DNA of 46,720 nucleotides, taken from Virgibacillus dokdonensis. GTDB lineage: Bacteria; Bacillota; Bacilli; Bacillales; Amphibacillaceae. Under the pieces are notes generated by a model, which worked only from the letters and a program-made list of their open reading frames with translations, made no database searches and was not told where the DNA came from. Position numbers and translations under genes: made by a program. Of the stretch, positions 7,897 to 17,182 are shown piece by piece. Positions within the stretch are counted from its first letter, which is position 1. Each line of letters opens with the position of its first letter. The stretch spans positions 981,600 to 1,028,319 of the forward strand of contig NZ_LT745763.1 in assembly GCF_900166595.1 (NCBI RefSeq), given 5' to 3'.

Positions 7897-8346
7897 TCAC
7901 CTCTTATTTTGAAAAAACCACTTGCTTTCAGGTCGTTCACGAGGGGTTAAATTCATAATAAAATAGCCAATAATTAAAATTAAGATAACGAATGCATAAA
8001 ATAACGTATCTAGCGCATTATCATGTTCAACAATGATCAAACGAATCATTGCTGTTATACCAATATATAAAAAATAACGTAAGGGAAAATGATAGTTTTC
8101 CTTAAAATATTTTACAATCATAGCGACAAACTCAAAATATAGGAAAAATAATAATACATTGGCAAGAAACAGTTGGTAGTCTGTCGTATCACCTTCAAGT
8201 AAAATTGTTCCGAATAAAATAAGCTCCTTTACAAGTAAGACAGATAAAACAATAGCGAGAATAATCAGGGATACATTTAATATAACTTGTAATAAATAAG
8301 GAAATACATATAATGATTTTGTATACAGCGACTTTAAATTTTTCAT
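7897..8346 (-). CDS. PsiE-like membrane protein
   Basis: This 149-residue protein has four hydrophobic helices (about residues 12-45, 62-80, 95-112 and 118-135). It matches the PsiE (phosphate-starvation-inducible E) family in size, topology and the short motif ITAMIRLIIVEHD preceding the last helix. The biochemical role of the family is unknown. The start at 8346 follows GGAGGG; the longer frame reaching back to 8415 lacks a ribosome binding site and carries an implausible hydrophilic leader. It stands alone between the small-protein operon and the GntR gene. Confidence 0.7.
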   Translation of the reverse strand: MKNLKSLYTKSLYVFPYLLQVILNVSLIILAIVLSVLLVKELILFGTILLEGDTTDYQLFLANVLLFFLYFEFVAMIVKYFKENYHFPLRYFLYIGITAMIRLIIVEHDNALDTLFYAFVILILIIGYFIMNLTPRERPESKWFFQNKR

Positions 8347-8655
8347 GCAAATATAAGCCCTCCATTCTAGCATGATACGTACATATTTCTTATTGTTATC
8401 ATAACACACCTCCAATAGATGACAGTATTAAATTTTCAATACTTTTTACTCTGTTAATAAAATCTAATATCTATTTTTTAAATAAAATAGAAGTAATAAA
8501 CTATTCCTTTGACATGGAGAAAAAATTAAAAGCTAAAGGCAATAAATAAACTTCTATTTTTCCTATAGGACGTAGAGGCTTCTCGGTTATCGTATAAGCC
8601 AAGTTTTTCTGAAATTATGTTATGATAAAATAAATAAATCGAGGGGGGAGACTAC
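8347..8655. other. Intergenic region between psiE-like and gntR-like genes
   Basis: These 309 bp between divergent genes hold no recognisable ORF or structured RNA. A TATGAT-like -10 about 35 nt before the GTG of the GntR gene is the only promoter-like element noted. Confidence 0.3.
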
Positions 8656-9375
8656 GTGCTCGATTATACGAATTCAGTTCCTTTACATGTACAGTTGAAG
8701 GAAATAATTGAAAAGCAAGTAGAAAATGGCGAATTGCAAGGTCAAATACCAAGTGAACGTCAATTCATGCATACATATAATGTAAGTAGGAGTACAGTAA
8801 GGGAAGCTATCACGCTATTAGTACGAGAAGGAATTGTAGAAAAAAGGCATGGAAAAGGGACATTTGTTTCTTTAAAACCAATTCACGATTGGCTTGGAAA
8901 TTTGCGTAGTACAACAGAAACAATTCAACATATGGGGATGGAGCCTGGCGCGCAACTAATTACAAATTATAAAACAACAACTCCAAGTTATATTCAAGAG
9001 CAAACTGGATTAAGAGAAGCATATTTTATAAAAAGAATACGTTACGCAGATCAGATCCCTATTGGAGTGGAGCGTCACTATTATCCTATATGGATTGGTG
9101 AAAAACTGCTGCAATATGATCTTAATAATGCGACCCTATACGATTTGCTGGAAAATGAATTAGGGATTACATTTGCGGAGGCGGATCAAACAATATCAAG
9201 CGGTCATATTTACGAAGAAGATCGACCTTATCTTTGTATAGAAAAAGACAAACATGTACTCATTGCCGAAAGAATTATAAAAAATGGAGCAGGGGAGATC
9301 ATAGAATTTGAAGAAGCCTTCTATAAAAGTGATTTATATGCGTTTAAAATAAAGCTGTCTCGCAAATTTGGTTAA
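8656..9375 (+). CDS. GntR-family (HutC/UTRA) transcriptional regulator
   Basis: This 239-residue regulator has an N-terminal winged helix-turn-helix (about 5-72; VHVQLKEIIE type opening, SERQFMHTYNVSRSTVREAI, GIVEKRHGKGTFV as separate landmarks). A UTRA ligand-binding domain follows at about 90-235. The start is GTG, supported by a GGGGGGAG ribosome binding site. It lies upstream of the taurine genes, facing the same way and separated by about 360 bp that contain a good promoter and a palindrome. It could therefore control the ald-tpa transcript. The ligand is unknown. Confidence 0.85.
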   Translation: MLDYTNSVPLHVQLKEIIEKQVENGELQGQIPSERQFMHTYNVSRSTVREAITLLVREGIVEKRHGKGTFVSLKPIHDWLGNLRSTTETIQHMGMEPGAQLITNYKTTTPSYIQEQTGLREAYFIKRIRYADQIPIGVERHYYPIWIGEKLLQYDLNNATLYDLLENELGITFAEADQTISSGHIYEEDRPYLCIEKDKHVLIAERIIKNGAGEIIEFEEAFYKSDLYAFKIKLSRKFG

Positions 9376-9732
9376 GTTGTGTTGCATACATGTAATAAGC
9401 GGGTACTTCATGGAGTGTATGGAGGGAAGAAAAGACTTGCTGGAGTCGGCTTACAATAGTTTAATTAGGTCGTTCGTTTTTGGGATATTTTGTAAATAAC
9501 TCATAATAAATGCTTATAAATAGTATTTTAATTATTAATATCTGAATTTTTATAATAAATTGAAATATAGGGTGATAATTGTATATAATATGTGTGATCA
9601 CAATCATTCAACTGGTACGGATGTCCTGATGAATCATTGTGTACAACGGTAGTTAACATGCATCAAAGGCATTTTTAAGCAATAACAAATAAGTAAAAAA
9701 CAGCTAAATATAAAGTATGAGGAGGTGCCTGA
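9376..9732 (+). promoter_or_regulatory. Promoter and operator region of the taurine operon
   Basis: A sigma-A promoter is visible: TTGAAA at 9560-9565, an 18-nt spacer and TATAAT at 9584-9589. Just downstream is the perfect palindrome TGTGATCACA at 9593-9602, placed where a repressor would block initiation. It contains the GT...AC arrangement usual for GntR-family operators. The ald remnant starts at 9733 after GGAGGTG. The rest of this stretch holds no other gene. Confidence 0.55.
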
Positions 9733-10192
9733 ATGATTATTCGTGTGCCAAAAGAGATTAAAAATAATGAACGTCGCGTTGCATTTACATCGTCTGGAGC
9801 TATGACATTTATTAGTCATGGTCATCCATGGTAAAAGGCATGTCCAAAGGATCGGTAATTATTGATGTAGCAGTGGATAAGGGGGGATCCATTGAATTAT
9901 TACGACACATGTTTAACCAATATAAGAAAAACATGATGTATTGCCTTATGCAGTAGCTAATATCCCTGGGTTTGTAGCTAGAACAGCTACACTATCCTTA
10001 ACAAATACTACCTGTCAGTATGGCATGTTAATAGCTAATCAAGGATTAAACAAGACGATTTAATTACATGCATCCTTAGCGAATGGTGTGAATACAGTTT
10101 ACGGAAATATAACACATGAGAAAGTTGCAGCCGCTTTTGATTTACCGTATATACCATTATCTACAGCCTTATCAGAATATGTATCTGTATAA
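9733..10192 (+). pseudogene. ald: Alanine dehydrogenase remnant (internal deletion and frameshifts)
   Basis: The first 32 codons read MIIRVPKEIKNNERRVAF and onward like the N-terminus of alanine dehydrogenase, then stop. Later pieces in changing frames match the C-terminal third: [31 protein letters not shown] and NITHEKVAAAFDLPY. The middle of the protein, roughly 220 codons including the Rossmann domain, is gone, and at least one further stop and frameshift are present. Only 460 bp remain of a gene normally of about 1.1 kb. In taurine operons Ald recycles alanine to pyruvate for the aminotransferase encoded next, so the position is informative. Promoter and ribosome binding site are intact; the remnant now acts as a leader for the downstream gene. 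Confidence 0.88.
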
Positions 10193-10214
10193 TTTTAAAA
10201 AGGGGGATTTGGGA

Positions 10215-11603
10215 ATGAAGGAGAAAATGGAAATGCGTTCTGTTACAGAAGAGAAGCCATCACACTTATGGCATGCCATGCATCGGCATGATCCGCAAGC
10301 GAAGCAGTTGGTTGCGGTTAAAGGAGAGGGCGGTTGGTTTACAGATGAGGCTGGGAATCGCTATTTGGATGGTGTTTCGGGTTTATGGTGTTTAAATCTA
10401 GGGCATGGAAGGCAAGAAATTATTGAAGCATGTGCAGAACAAATGGGGAAATTAACCTATTTTCCATTAACGATGAGTCACCAACCTGCATTGCAGTTAG
10501 CTACGAAGCTGAGTGATTTATTAGGCGGAAACTACCAATGCTTTTTTTCAAATAGTGGTTCGGAAGCAAATGAAACCGCTTTTAAGATTGCGAGACAGTA
10601 TCACAAACAGACCGGGAATCCGGAAAAATATAAAATCATCTCCCGTTATCGGAGCTATCATGGGACTACTTTAGGTGCATTAAGTGCTACTGCACAAGCA
10701 AATAGACGTGTAAAATATGATCCGGCTGTTCCAGGGTTTTTACACGTCTATCCACCATATGCTTATCGGTCGATTTTTAATGGTACAAAAGAAGAGTCTG
10801 ATTTAAAAACTGCGCAATTGGTAGAGGAGACCATTCGTTGGGAAGGAGAAGAAACAGTAGCCGCATTTATAATGGAACCGTTTATTTCTGGTGGTGGAGT
10901 TATCATTCCCTCTATGGAGTATATTGAACGAGTTCAAGACATTTGCAATCGATACAATGTCTTGCTCATCATGGATGAAGTCGTTTCCGGTTTTGGCAGA
11001 ACGGGAGAAATGTTTGGGTTTATGCATGCAAATGGGGTACAACCTGATATCGTAACGATGGCAAAAGGATTAACAAGTGGTTATTTACCATTAGGTGCAA
11101 CTGCTGTAAAAGATAAAATCTATCAATCATTTAAAAACGTCGGCAAAGATAACCATTTTCGACATGTATCCACATATGGCGGACATCCTGCAGCGTGTGC
11201 AGTAGCGCTAAAAAATATTGAAATTATTGAACGGGAAAATGTAGTGCAACGTGTACACGATCTTGCTAAAAGTCACTTAAACACGTTGCAGCGACTAACA
11301 AAGTATGATTATGTTGGTGAAGTGAGACAGATTGGTTTCTTGGTAGGCTTGGAAATGGTCAAGGATAAAGTAACAAAAGAACCGTTAGAAGATGAAAAAA
11401 TGGTGGAAATATTGCAAAACTGCAAGCACAGAGGATTAATTATTGGACGAAATGGCGATACGGTACCTGGCCAAAATAATGTCATCATCATTGCTCCACC
11501 ATTAACAAGTACGGAAGAAGATTTGATGTTTCTAGTGGAGACGGTAACAGATGTTTTTAATCATCTCTTTGGTAGTAATATTTCTGGAAGTATTCCATTA
11601 TAG
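10215..11603 (+). CDS. tpa: Taurine:pyruvate aminotransferase (class III, PLP)
   Basis: This 462-residue class III aminotransferase is predicted to convert taurine plus pyruvate to sulfoacetaldehyde plus alanine. Family features are WCLNLGHG, the SNSGSEANETAFKIAR cofactor-phosphate motif, MDEVVSGFGRTG with the PLP-pyridine Asp, and the Schiff-base Lys in MAKGLTSGYLPLGA. The substrate call rests mainly on context: a decayed alanine dehydrogenase immediately upstream and sulfoacetaldehyde acetyltransferase downstream. A related omega-amino acid:pyruvate aminotransferase is the alternative. The start at 10215 has AGGGGG upstream; a 33-codon extension overlapping the ald remnant is rejected. Confidence 0.78.
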   Translation: MKEKMEMRSVTEEKPSHLWHAMHRHDPQAKQLVAVKGEGGWFTDEAGNRYLDGVSGLWCLNLGHGRQEIIEACAEQMGKLTYFPLTMSHQPALQLATKLSDLLGGNYQCFFSNSGSEANETAFKIARQYHKQTGNPEKYKIISRYRSYHGTTLGALSATAQANRRVKYDPAVPGFLHVYPPYAYRSIFNGTKEESDLKTAQLVEETIRWEGEETVAAFIMEPFISGGGVIIPSMEYIERVQDICNRYNVLLIMDEVVSGFGRTGEMFGFMHANGVQPDIVTMAKGLTSGYLPLGATAVKDKIYQSFKNVGKDNHFRHVSTYGGHPAACAVALKNIEIIERENVVQRVHDLAKSHLNTLQRLTKYDYVGEVRQIGFLVGLEMVKDKVTKEPLEDEKMVEILQNCKHRGLIIGRNGDTVPGQNNVIIIAPPLTSTEEDLMFLVETVTDVFNHLFGSNISGSIPL

Positions 11604-11651
11604 AACCTGAAGTAATAACAAAGAGTAGATAAAATGGGGGGATGGCGTAAC

Positions 11652-12587
11652 GTGAACTATGAGCGATTACAAACGTTTATTGCAGTAGCTGAGAAAAACA
11701 GTTTTTCAGAAGCTGCGAAGAAGTTATTTGTTACGCAACCGACGATTACCTCACAGATAAAAGCTCTCGAAGAAGAATTACAAACTAAGTTATTTGAAAG
11801 AACGACGAAAACAGTTAAGTTAACCCAATCGGGAGAAATTTTGTTAAAGTATGCTAGAAATATTGTTCAGCTAAGCAATTTGGCTCGAAAAGAAATTTTA
11901 AAAATAGAAGAAAAAATATATGGAGATTTAAAAATAGGGTGTAGCTTAACAATTGGAGAATACATTTTACCGCATTTTTTAAAGCGTTTCAAAGAGAAGT
12001 ATCCACTTATTCATATGCAAGCAAAAATTTCTAATTCAACTTCAATTGTTCATCATATAAAGGATCAGGTCGTACATGTAGGATTAATCGAGACTCCAAT
12101 TAATGATAAGCACATCGTGATGCATCCAATATTAGAAGATGAACTCTGCTTAGTAACGAAAGTCGATTATTTTCCTTTTCTTGAAAAGCAAATAACGTTA
12201 GATCAATTAAAAAACATTCCTTTAATCATACGTGAAAACGGTTCTGGCACGCGTGAAGTTGTGGAGCAATATTTAAAACGAGCGGGAGTTTCTTTTCATG
12301 ATTTGAACATTGTAATGGAATTGGGCAGTACTGAAGCAATTAAAGCGGTAGTAGAATCAGGGTTAGGAGCTTCTTTTATTTCTAAAAACGCAATTTTAAA
12401 AGAGAAGCAATTAGGCTTACTAACGTCCTATAGCATAAAAAACGTTGCGTTTAACCGACATTTCTATTTGGTGTTTCGAAAAGGTCAGATCTTAACTTCA
12501 ACTACAGAATTGTTTATGGATGAATTGAGAAAGATGGCTATAGAACTAGAGGGCAATATTTCCACAAATCGATTAGGTGTTGTTTAA
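11652..12587 (+). CDS. LysR-family regulator (CysL-like), probably of taurine genes
   Basis: This 311-residue LysR-type regulator has an N-terminal HTH (about 1-60: FIAVAEKNSFSEAAKKLF and VTQPTITSQIKALEEEL) and a periplasmic-binding-like effector domain (about 88-300). It sits between the aminotransferase and sulfoacetaldehyde acetyltransferase genes, so it likely senses taurine or a sulfonate/sulfite-related metabolite. The overall layout resembles the CysL/CbbR branch. GTG at 11652 is preferred, with GGGGGGAT upstream; an ATG six codons earlier overlaps that site and has none of its own. Confidence 0.82.
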   Translation: MNYERLQTFIAVAEKNSFSEAAKKLFVTQPTITSQIKALEEELQTKLFERTTKTVKLTQSGEILLKYARNIVQLSNLARKEILKIEEKIYGDLKIGCSLTIGEYILPHFLKRFKEKYPLIHMQAKISNSTSIVHHIKDQVVHVGLIETPINDKHIVMHPILEDELCLVTKVDYFPFLEKQITLDQLKNIPLIIRENGSGTREVVEQYLKRAGVSFHDLNIVMELGSTEAIKAVVESGLGASFISKNAILKEKQLGLLTSYSIKNVAFNRHFYLVFRKGQILTSTTELFMDELRKMAIELEGNISTNRLGVV

Positions 12588-12884
12588 TGAATTCACGTTA
12601 AATAAATTGAATTTTCCATTCATTAGGGTTCCTTTTTTCGCTATTACTCGTAAGCAGCTCAATGATAGGATAGGATTTCAAGAACACTTGAAAGAAGAAG
12701 GGATTTATGTGCTGTTATTCCCCAGTTAGTTTTTTGTAACTTGGCATTTCTAAGTATGAAAGGATAGTCTTACAGAACTTTGTATTAAGAAGAATCGTAT
12801 CAGTAAAACGAAAGATTTCGTCATAGCGATTTTGCGATAAACCATTTTTTCTAAAGAGGATATAATCAAAGGGAGGCATTGGTT
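12588..12884. other. Gap between the LysR gene and xsc
   Basis: About 300 bp without an ORF. A TATAAT at about 12860 lies close upstream of the xsc ribosome binding site, but no well-spaced -35 is evident. The distance suggests xsc has its own promoter, plausibly under the LysR protein. Confidence 0.35.
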
Positions 12885-14660
12885 ATGGTAAAACAACAGT
12901 ATGCGGAAAGTAAACAAGTAGGTAATAAAATGAAAATGACGCCTAGTGAGGCGATTGTTGAAACGTTAGTTGCAGAAAACGTCAAAGAAGTGTATGGTAT
13001 TGTCGGATCAGCTTTTATGGATATGTTAGATTTATTTCCAACTGCAGGTATTCGATTTTTGCCAGTACGGCATGAACAAAGCGCAGCTCATATGGCAGAT
13101 GCTTATACACGCGTGTCAGGAGTCGCCGGTGTAGTCATTGGGCAAAATGGTCCTGGAATTACAAATATGGTTACATCAGTTGCAGCAGCAAACCAAGCCC
13201 ATACACCTATGGTTGTTATTTCCCCGTCAGCTGGGACGCCGACGATAGGCTGGGATGGTTTTCAAGAAGCAGATCAAGTATCCATTTTTCAATCCATTAC
13301 CAAAGAGACAGTTAGGGTTACTCATAAAAGTAGGGTAGCGGATTGTTTGCGGACAGCGTTTCGAATTGCGTATGCGGAAAGAGGGCCGGTTCTTTATGAT
13401 ATCCCACGTGACTTATTTTACGGTGAACTAGAAGATCAAATTCTTTCTCCCCGTCAATATCGTGTTGATAAACGAGGAAATGGCGACCCTGCTGCAATAA
13501 GTGATGCTGTCACATTATTACAGCAAGCTGAAAATCCAGTTATCCTATCTGGACGAGGTGTAGTAGATGCTGATGCCGTTGATGTGGTAAGTAAAATTGC
13601 TGAGCATTTAACTATTCCTGTTGCTGTTTCGTATATGCATAATGATGCATTTCCTGCAGATCACCCATTAGCAGTGGGTCCTATTGGTTACATGGGGTCT
13701 AAGGCGGCTATGTATACATTACAAGAAGCTGATGTAGTTTTAGCAATTGGTACACGGCTGTCTGTTTTTGGAACTTTGCCTTGCTATGATATCGACTATT
13801 TTCCTAAACAGGCTAAAATTATTCAAGTTGATATTAACCCGAGAAATATTGCTAGAACCCATCCTGTTGAAATTGGGATTATTGGTGATGCGAAATCTTC
13901 TGCAGAAGCTATTTATGAACAATTAGAGAAGTCTGTTCCTAAAAGAAAAAGTAATGACGAACGATTAACAGCAGTTAGTAAACGAAAACAAGATTGGGAG
14001 CAAGAACTTATTGATCTTGCTATGGTAGAAGGGGAGCCAATTAATCCGCGTCGGGCTTTACTTGAACTGACGAAAGCTTTGCCAGAGAATACAATTATCT
14101 CAACAGATATAGGTAACGTCTCATCTACGGCTAATGCGTATTTGAAATTCACTCAAACACGGCGACATATTGCTGCTTTAACGTTTGGAAACACTGGATT
14201 TGCTTATCCTGCAGCTTTAGGTGCACAATTGGCTGAACCAAGCTCTCCAGTAGTTGCAATTATTGGCGATGGAGCATGGGGGATGAGTTTGCATGAGGTA
14301 AGTACAGCTTTAGAACAAAATATTCCAGTTATTGCTTGCGTATTCAACAATAAGTCTTGGGCAGCCGAGAAGAAAAATCAAGTTGATTACTATGATAACC
14401 GCTTTATTGGGTCTGATATTGAAGCACCTGATTTTACAGAAGTAGCGAAATCAATGGGGGCATTGGGATATACCATAGAGCAACCAGAAGCTATTGCTGA
14501 AGTTGTAAATCATGTACTTCAACAAAGAAAGCCAGCTGTATTAAACATTATGGTTGATGGTACGCAGCTAGCTCCCCCGTTTAGAAAAGACGCACTGAAG
14601 ATGCCTACACGTCTATTGGATAAATATAAGCATTTAGATTATGAAACTTGGGGTAAATAA
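12885..14660 (+). CDS. xsc: Sulfoacetaldehyde acetyltransferase (TPP-dependent)
   Basis: This 591-residue thiamine-diphosphate enzyme is predicted to cleave sulfoacetaldehyde with phosphate to acetyl phosphate and sulfite, the key step of taurine dissimilation. Visible features are the catalytic Glu in [24 protein letters not shown], the central domain, and the TPP/Mg motif [19 protein letters not shown] ending in FNN. The opening [17 protein letters not shown] and the stretch [19 protein letters not shown] fit Xsc rather than acetolactate synthase. The start ATG has GGGAGG 8 nt upstream. No taurine transporter, sulfite exporter or phosphotransacetylase lies nearby, so those must be elsewhere. 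A terminator follows. Confidence 0.87.
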   Translation: MVKQQYAESKQVGNKMKMTPSEAIVETLVAENVKEVYGIVGSAFMDMLDLFPTAGIRFLPVRHEQSAAHMADAYTRVSGVAGVVIGQNGPGITNMVTSVAAANQAHTPMVVISPSAGTPTIGWDGFQEADQVSIFQSITKETVRVTHKSRVADCLRTAFRIAYAERGPVLYDIPRDLFYGELEDQILSPRQYRVDKRGNGDPAAISDAVTLLQQAENPVILSGRGVVDADAVDVVSKIAEHLTIPVAVSYMHNDAFPADHPLAVGPIGYMGSKAAMYTLQEADVVLAIGTRLSVFGTLPCYDIDYFPKQAKIIQVDINPRNIARTHPVEIGIIGDAKSSAEAIYEQLEKSVPKRKSNDERLTAVSKRKQDWEQELIDLAMVEGEPINPRRALLELTKALPENTIISTDIGNVSSTANAYLKFTQTRRHIAALTFGNTGFAYPAALGAQLAEPSSPVVAIIGDGAWGMSLHEVSTALEQNIPVIACVFNNKSWAAEKKNQVDYYDNRFIGSDIEAPDFTEVAKSMGALGYTIEQPEAIAEVVNHVLQQRKPAVLNIMVDGTQLAPPFRKDALKMPTRLLDKYKHLDYETWGK

Positions 14661-14671
14661 GACGAGAAAAT

Positions 14672-14709
14672 AAAAACTCACTGCATCCAATGAGGGGCAG
14701 TGAGTTTTT
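14672..14709 (+). terminator. Terminator after xsc
   Basis: A 13-bp stem AAAAACTCACTGC / GCAGTGAGTTTTT with a U tract immediately downstream. Confidence 0.9.
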
Positions 14710-14721
14710 GTCGTTGAAGGG

Positions 14722-14815
14722 ATAAGAAAGTATAAAATGAGGTGCTTGGAGTTAAGGAAATTCCTTTGTTCTATAGGAAACACTTGGCGACAAGCCAAGT
14801 GTTTTTAATTTAAAG
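14722..14815 (+). repeat. Shortened copy of the mosaic intergenic repeat, with a terminator-like hairpin
   Basis: It starts with AAGAAAGTATAAAA and contains CCTTTGTTCTATAGGAAA. It ends in the hairpin AACACTTGGC-GACAA-GCCAAGTGTT followed by TTTAATTT (14778-14808). The same three blocks bracket the 31.58-31.87 kb copy, but the middle roughly 200 bp are missing here. Confidence 0.6.
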
Positions 14816-14921
14816 AATCGTTGCTAAGGACGTTTGTTCTGAAGAAGGTTGTAGCTCGCTTCATTTGCTAGAACGATTTGTAAATAACAAGTATGAGTCA
14901 TCCGTTATCCTATAAAACAAT

Positions 14922-15506
14922 CTATTTCGTTGGGTAAGCGTAAATAACATAACGATCTGGCGCGTCCCCGATGTAGGAAAAAGGATAGCATGTAGATATC
15001 GTTAATACTTCGTTTTTTCTGTCTGGATCTATAACCGTTGTATCATCTGCAGCGACAATTTTATGATCCTGCATTGTATAAACAAAGGTTCCTTGTTTCA
15101 TTTTTACATGGAATTCATCTCCATCTTGTAATTGGTCAAAATTTCTAAACACGGTATCACGATGTCCAGATAATAAAATTTGTTTGTTTTCTCCTGGAAA
15201 CCCTGTACCGGTATAATGACCAACACCTTGAGCTAGGTCGTCTTCATCTACACCTTCAATGATTGGTAATTCTCGATCAAGCTTTGGAATATAAAGAACG
15301 CCGACTGTATCTCCTTGTTTGAACGCATCATAATTAAATTTTTCTACATCTTCTACATCCGAAATTATTTTATGGGAAACAAATGATTCTGCTTCTTCCA
15401 TCCGCTCACTTTCCATTGCCTTTGAATGATAAAGCTGAAACCCACCATAGCCTAGAATGGCTATTCCGCACACAATTAAAATGATTGAAAAAGTCCTTAA
15501 CAACAT
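14922..15506 (-). CDS. Class D sortase
   Basis: This 194-residue membrane-anchored transpeptidase has an N-terminal TM helix (about 4-22) and an extracellular sortase barrel. The catalytic residues are His115 (SGHRDT), Cys173 (TISTCYP) and Arg185 (DRYVIYA). Short length and sequence layout fit class D, the housekeeping-like sortases of bacilli that join LPXTG-type proteins to the cell wall. No LPXTG substrate is encoded next to it. The start is uncertain: ATG at 15506 is only 3 nt after GAGGTG, so the following TTG codon or a GTG two codons upstream may be used. Confidence 0.88.
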   Translation of the reverse strand: MLLRTFSIILIVCGIAILGYGGFQLYHSKAMESERMEEAESFVSHKIISDVEDVEKFNYDAFKQGDTVGVLYIPKLDRELPIIEGVDEDDLAQGVGHYTGTGFPGENKQILLSGHRDTVFRNFDQLQDGDEFHVKMKQGTFVYTMQDHKIVAADDTTVIDPDRKNEVLTISTCYPFSYIGDAPDRYVIYAYPTK

Positions 15507-15652
15507 TCCCACCTCTACCCAAAGATTTTAATAAGGTTTTAAATGATAAAATTTTCTTACAGTATATTTTAATCATATACGATGTTGGATAGGTTCGTAA
15601 AGCATGAAATTTTTTACTCTCATACCGCATAGAAATCAAGTTGTGTAAATTT

Positions 15653-16834
15653 CTATCCCATATTGACAGGAGTAAATAAGGCACTTTTTTGTAATCTTTG
15701 CACTGCTTCGTTTAGCACTTCTTCTGGCTGTACTAAGCCAATACGTACATACCCTTCTCCTGAAGGACCAAAAGCATTCCCGGGCACGACAACAATTCCT
15801 GCTTCATCCATTAGTTTATAAGCGAATGCAGTGGATGTATAATTTTTGGGAACTTTAGCCCAAATAAACATGGATGCTTTCGGTGAAGCAACCTTCCATC
15901 CAGCATTATGAAAACCAGTGACTAAAAGATCTCTACGTGCTTTATAGACGTTGCGTAATTTTTGTGTGAAGAAAGATGCATGTTCCAGTGCGCAAATTGC
16001 TGTTTTTTGTATTGGTAAAAAAACACCAAAATCTAAATTAGATTTCAAACGTTTTAGCCCGTCTACTATTTGTTCATTCCCTACTATATAGCCAATTCTG
16101 CACCCAGCTAAATTGAAACTTTTAGAGAATGAATTAAATTCTACGCCAACCTCTTTAGCACCATCAACCGAAAGAAAACTAATTGGTTTTTCGTCATAGT
16201 AAAGCTCTGAATAGGCAAAGTCATGTAAAATAGCAATGTTATATTTTTTAGCAATAGCCACTACTTTTTCAAAAAAAGCTTTTGTAGCCGTAGCTGGTAC
16301 AGGATTCCCCGGAAAATTAAGGATCATCAGTTTTGACTTTTGCAAAATTTCTTCTGGAATAGCATGAAGGTCTGGAAGAAAATGATTTTCTGCTTTTAGT
16401 GGCATGAGGTATTGTTCAGCTTCAGCTAAAGCTACACCCGTATGGTATGCTGTATAACCTGGATCAGGAAGAAGAATTGTGTCACCAGGGTTTGTTAATA
16501 CCATTGGCAAGTGAACCAAACCATCTTGGGAACCCATGACCATGAAAGCCTCTCGTGTTGGCATAAGCGGTACATGATATTGTTTGCCATAATAGGTTGC
16601 TATTGCTTCATGTAACTCATCCGTACCTGTAAGGGTATAGCCATATTGTGCAGGGTCTTGCACTTGCTTTGTAAGTTCGTCAATCACGAATGATGCTGGT
16701 GGAAGGTCTGGGCTTCCTACACTCAAGTCAATCATGTTGACCCCTTCGCTAATTTTTTTCTGTTTATAGCTGGAAAGTTCATTAAAAATAGATGTTTGAA
16801 AATGTTTCATTTTGTCAGCTAGATTAATATTCAT
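15653..16834 (-). CDS. Class I/II PLP aminotransferase (LL-diaminopimelate aminotransferase-like)
   Basis: This 393-residue fold-type I aminotransferase shows the opening MIDLSVGSPDLPP, QYGYTLTGTDELHEAIA, the Asn of NFPGNPVPATAT, the Asp/Tyr pair in HDFAYSELYYDE, the PLP Lys in SFSKSFNLAGCRIGY and the substrate Arg in GYVRIGL. The layout fits the group annotated as LL-diaminopimelate or methionine aminotransferases, but the substrate cannot be fixed from sequence. The gene is monocistronic. No good Shine-Dalgarno is apparent immediately before the ATG, though AAGGTGG lies about 8 nt upstream. Confidence 0.8.
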   Translation of the reverse strand: MNINLADKMKHFQTSIFNELSSYKQKKISEGVNMIDLSVGSPDLPPASFVIDELTKQVQDPAQYGYTLTGTDELHEAIATYYGKQYHVPLMPTREAFMVMGSQDGLVHLPMVLTNPGDTILLPDPGYTAYHTGVALAEAEQYLMPLKAENHFLPDLHAIPEEILQKSKLMILNFPGNPVPATATKAFFEKVVAIAKKYNIAILHDFAYSELYYDEKPISFLSVDGAKEVGVEFNSFSKSFNLAGCRIGYIVGNEQIVDGLKRLKSNLDFGVFLPIQKTAICALEHASFFTQKLRNVYKARRDLLVTGFHNAGWKVASPKASMFIWAKVPKNYTSTAFAYKLMDEAGIVVVPGNAFGPSGEGYVRIGLVQPEEVLNEAVQRLQKSALFTPVNMG

Positions 16835-17067
16835 GTGTAACCACCTTATCGTTGTGTATCCTTATACTGAAATTAGTATGATTATACCACTTTTACAAAC
16901 AGAATGGTAAATGAAATTTTTATAGGAAACCATGTTTGCTTTCACTAAACAACTATAAGACGAATGGTTAAATTAGTCAGCATAAAATATAAAAATAAGT
17001 GTATAAAATTTGTTATTTACCCCCATATAAAACAATTTTTTAGCGTATAATTATTAGATAATTAATG

Positions 17068-17099
17068 TAAGATAGTAAGATAGTAAGATAGTAATATAG
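17068..17099 (+). repeat. Four-unit 8-bp tandem repeat
   Basis: Three perfect copies of TAAGATAG and one variant (TAATATAG) lie about 55 bp upstream of the TetR promoter's -10 box. The rest of the 348-bp gap (16835-17182) holds no gene. Confidence 0.8.
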
Positions 17100-17121
17100 T
17101 TTTAAATTTTAGAAAATTAAC

Positions 17122-17150
17122 TTGACAGTTAAATAAAGAATAATTAGAAT
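17122..17150 (+). promoter_or_regulatory. Sigma-A promoter of the TetR regulator gene
   Basis: A near-consensus promoter: TTGACA at 17122-17127, a 17-nt spacer and TAGAAT at 17145-17150, about 32 nt before the start codon. Confidence 0.75.
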
Positions 17151-17182
17151 AATGAATAAGGTGAGGAAGGAAGTGAAACGGT

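Noticed and set aside
10116..10214. 33-codon N-terminal extension of the taurine aminotransferase
   Set aside because: It is an out-of-frame reading of the ald remnant, and no ribosome binding site precedes it; ATG at 10215 has AGGGGG.
12885..14660. Acetolactate synthase
   Set aside because: Context with the taurine aminotransferase and ald remnant and the [14 protein letters not shown] opening fit sulfoacetaldehyde acetyltransferase better; no ilvN-like subunit follows.
17068..17099. CRISPR-like array
   Set aside because: Units are 8 bp without spacers: a simple tandem repeat.
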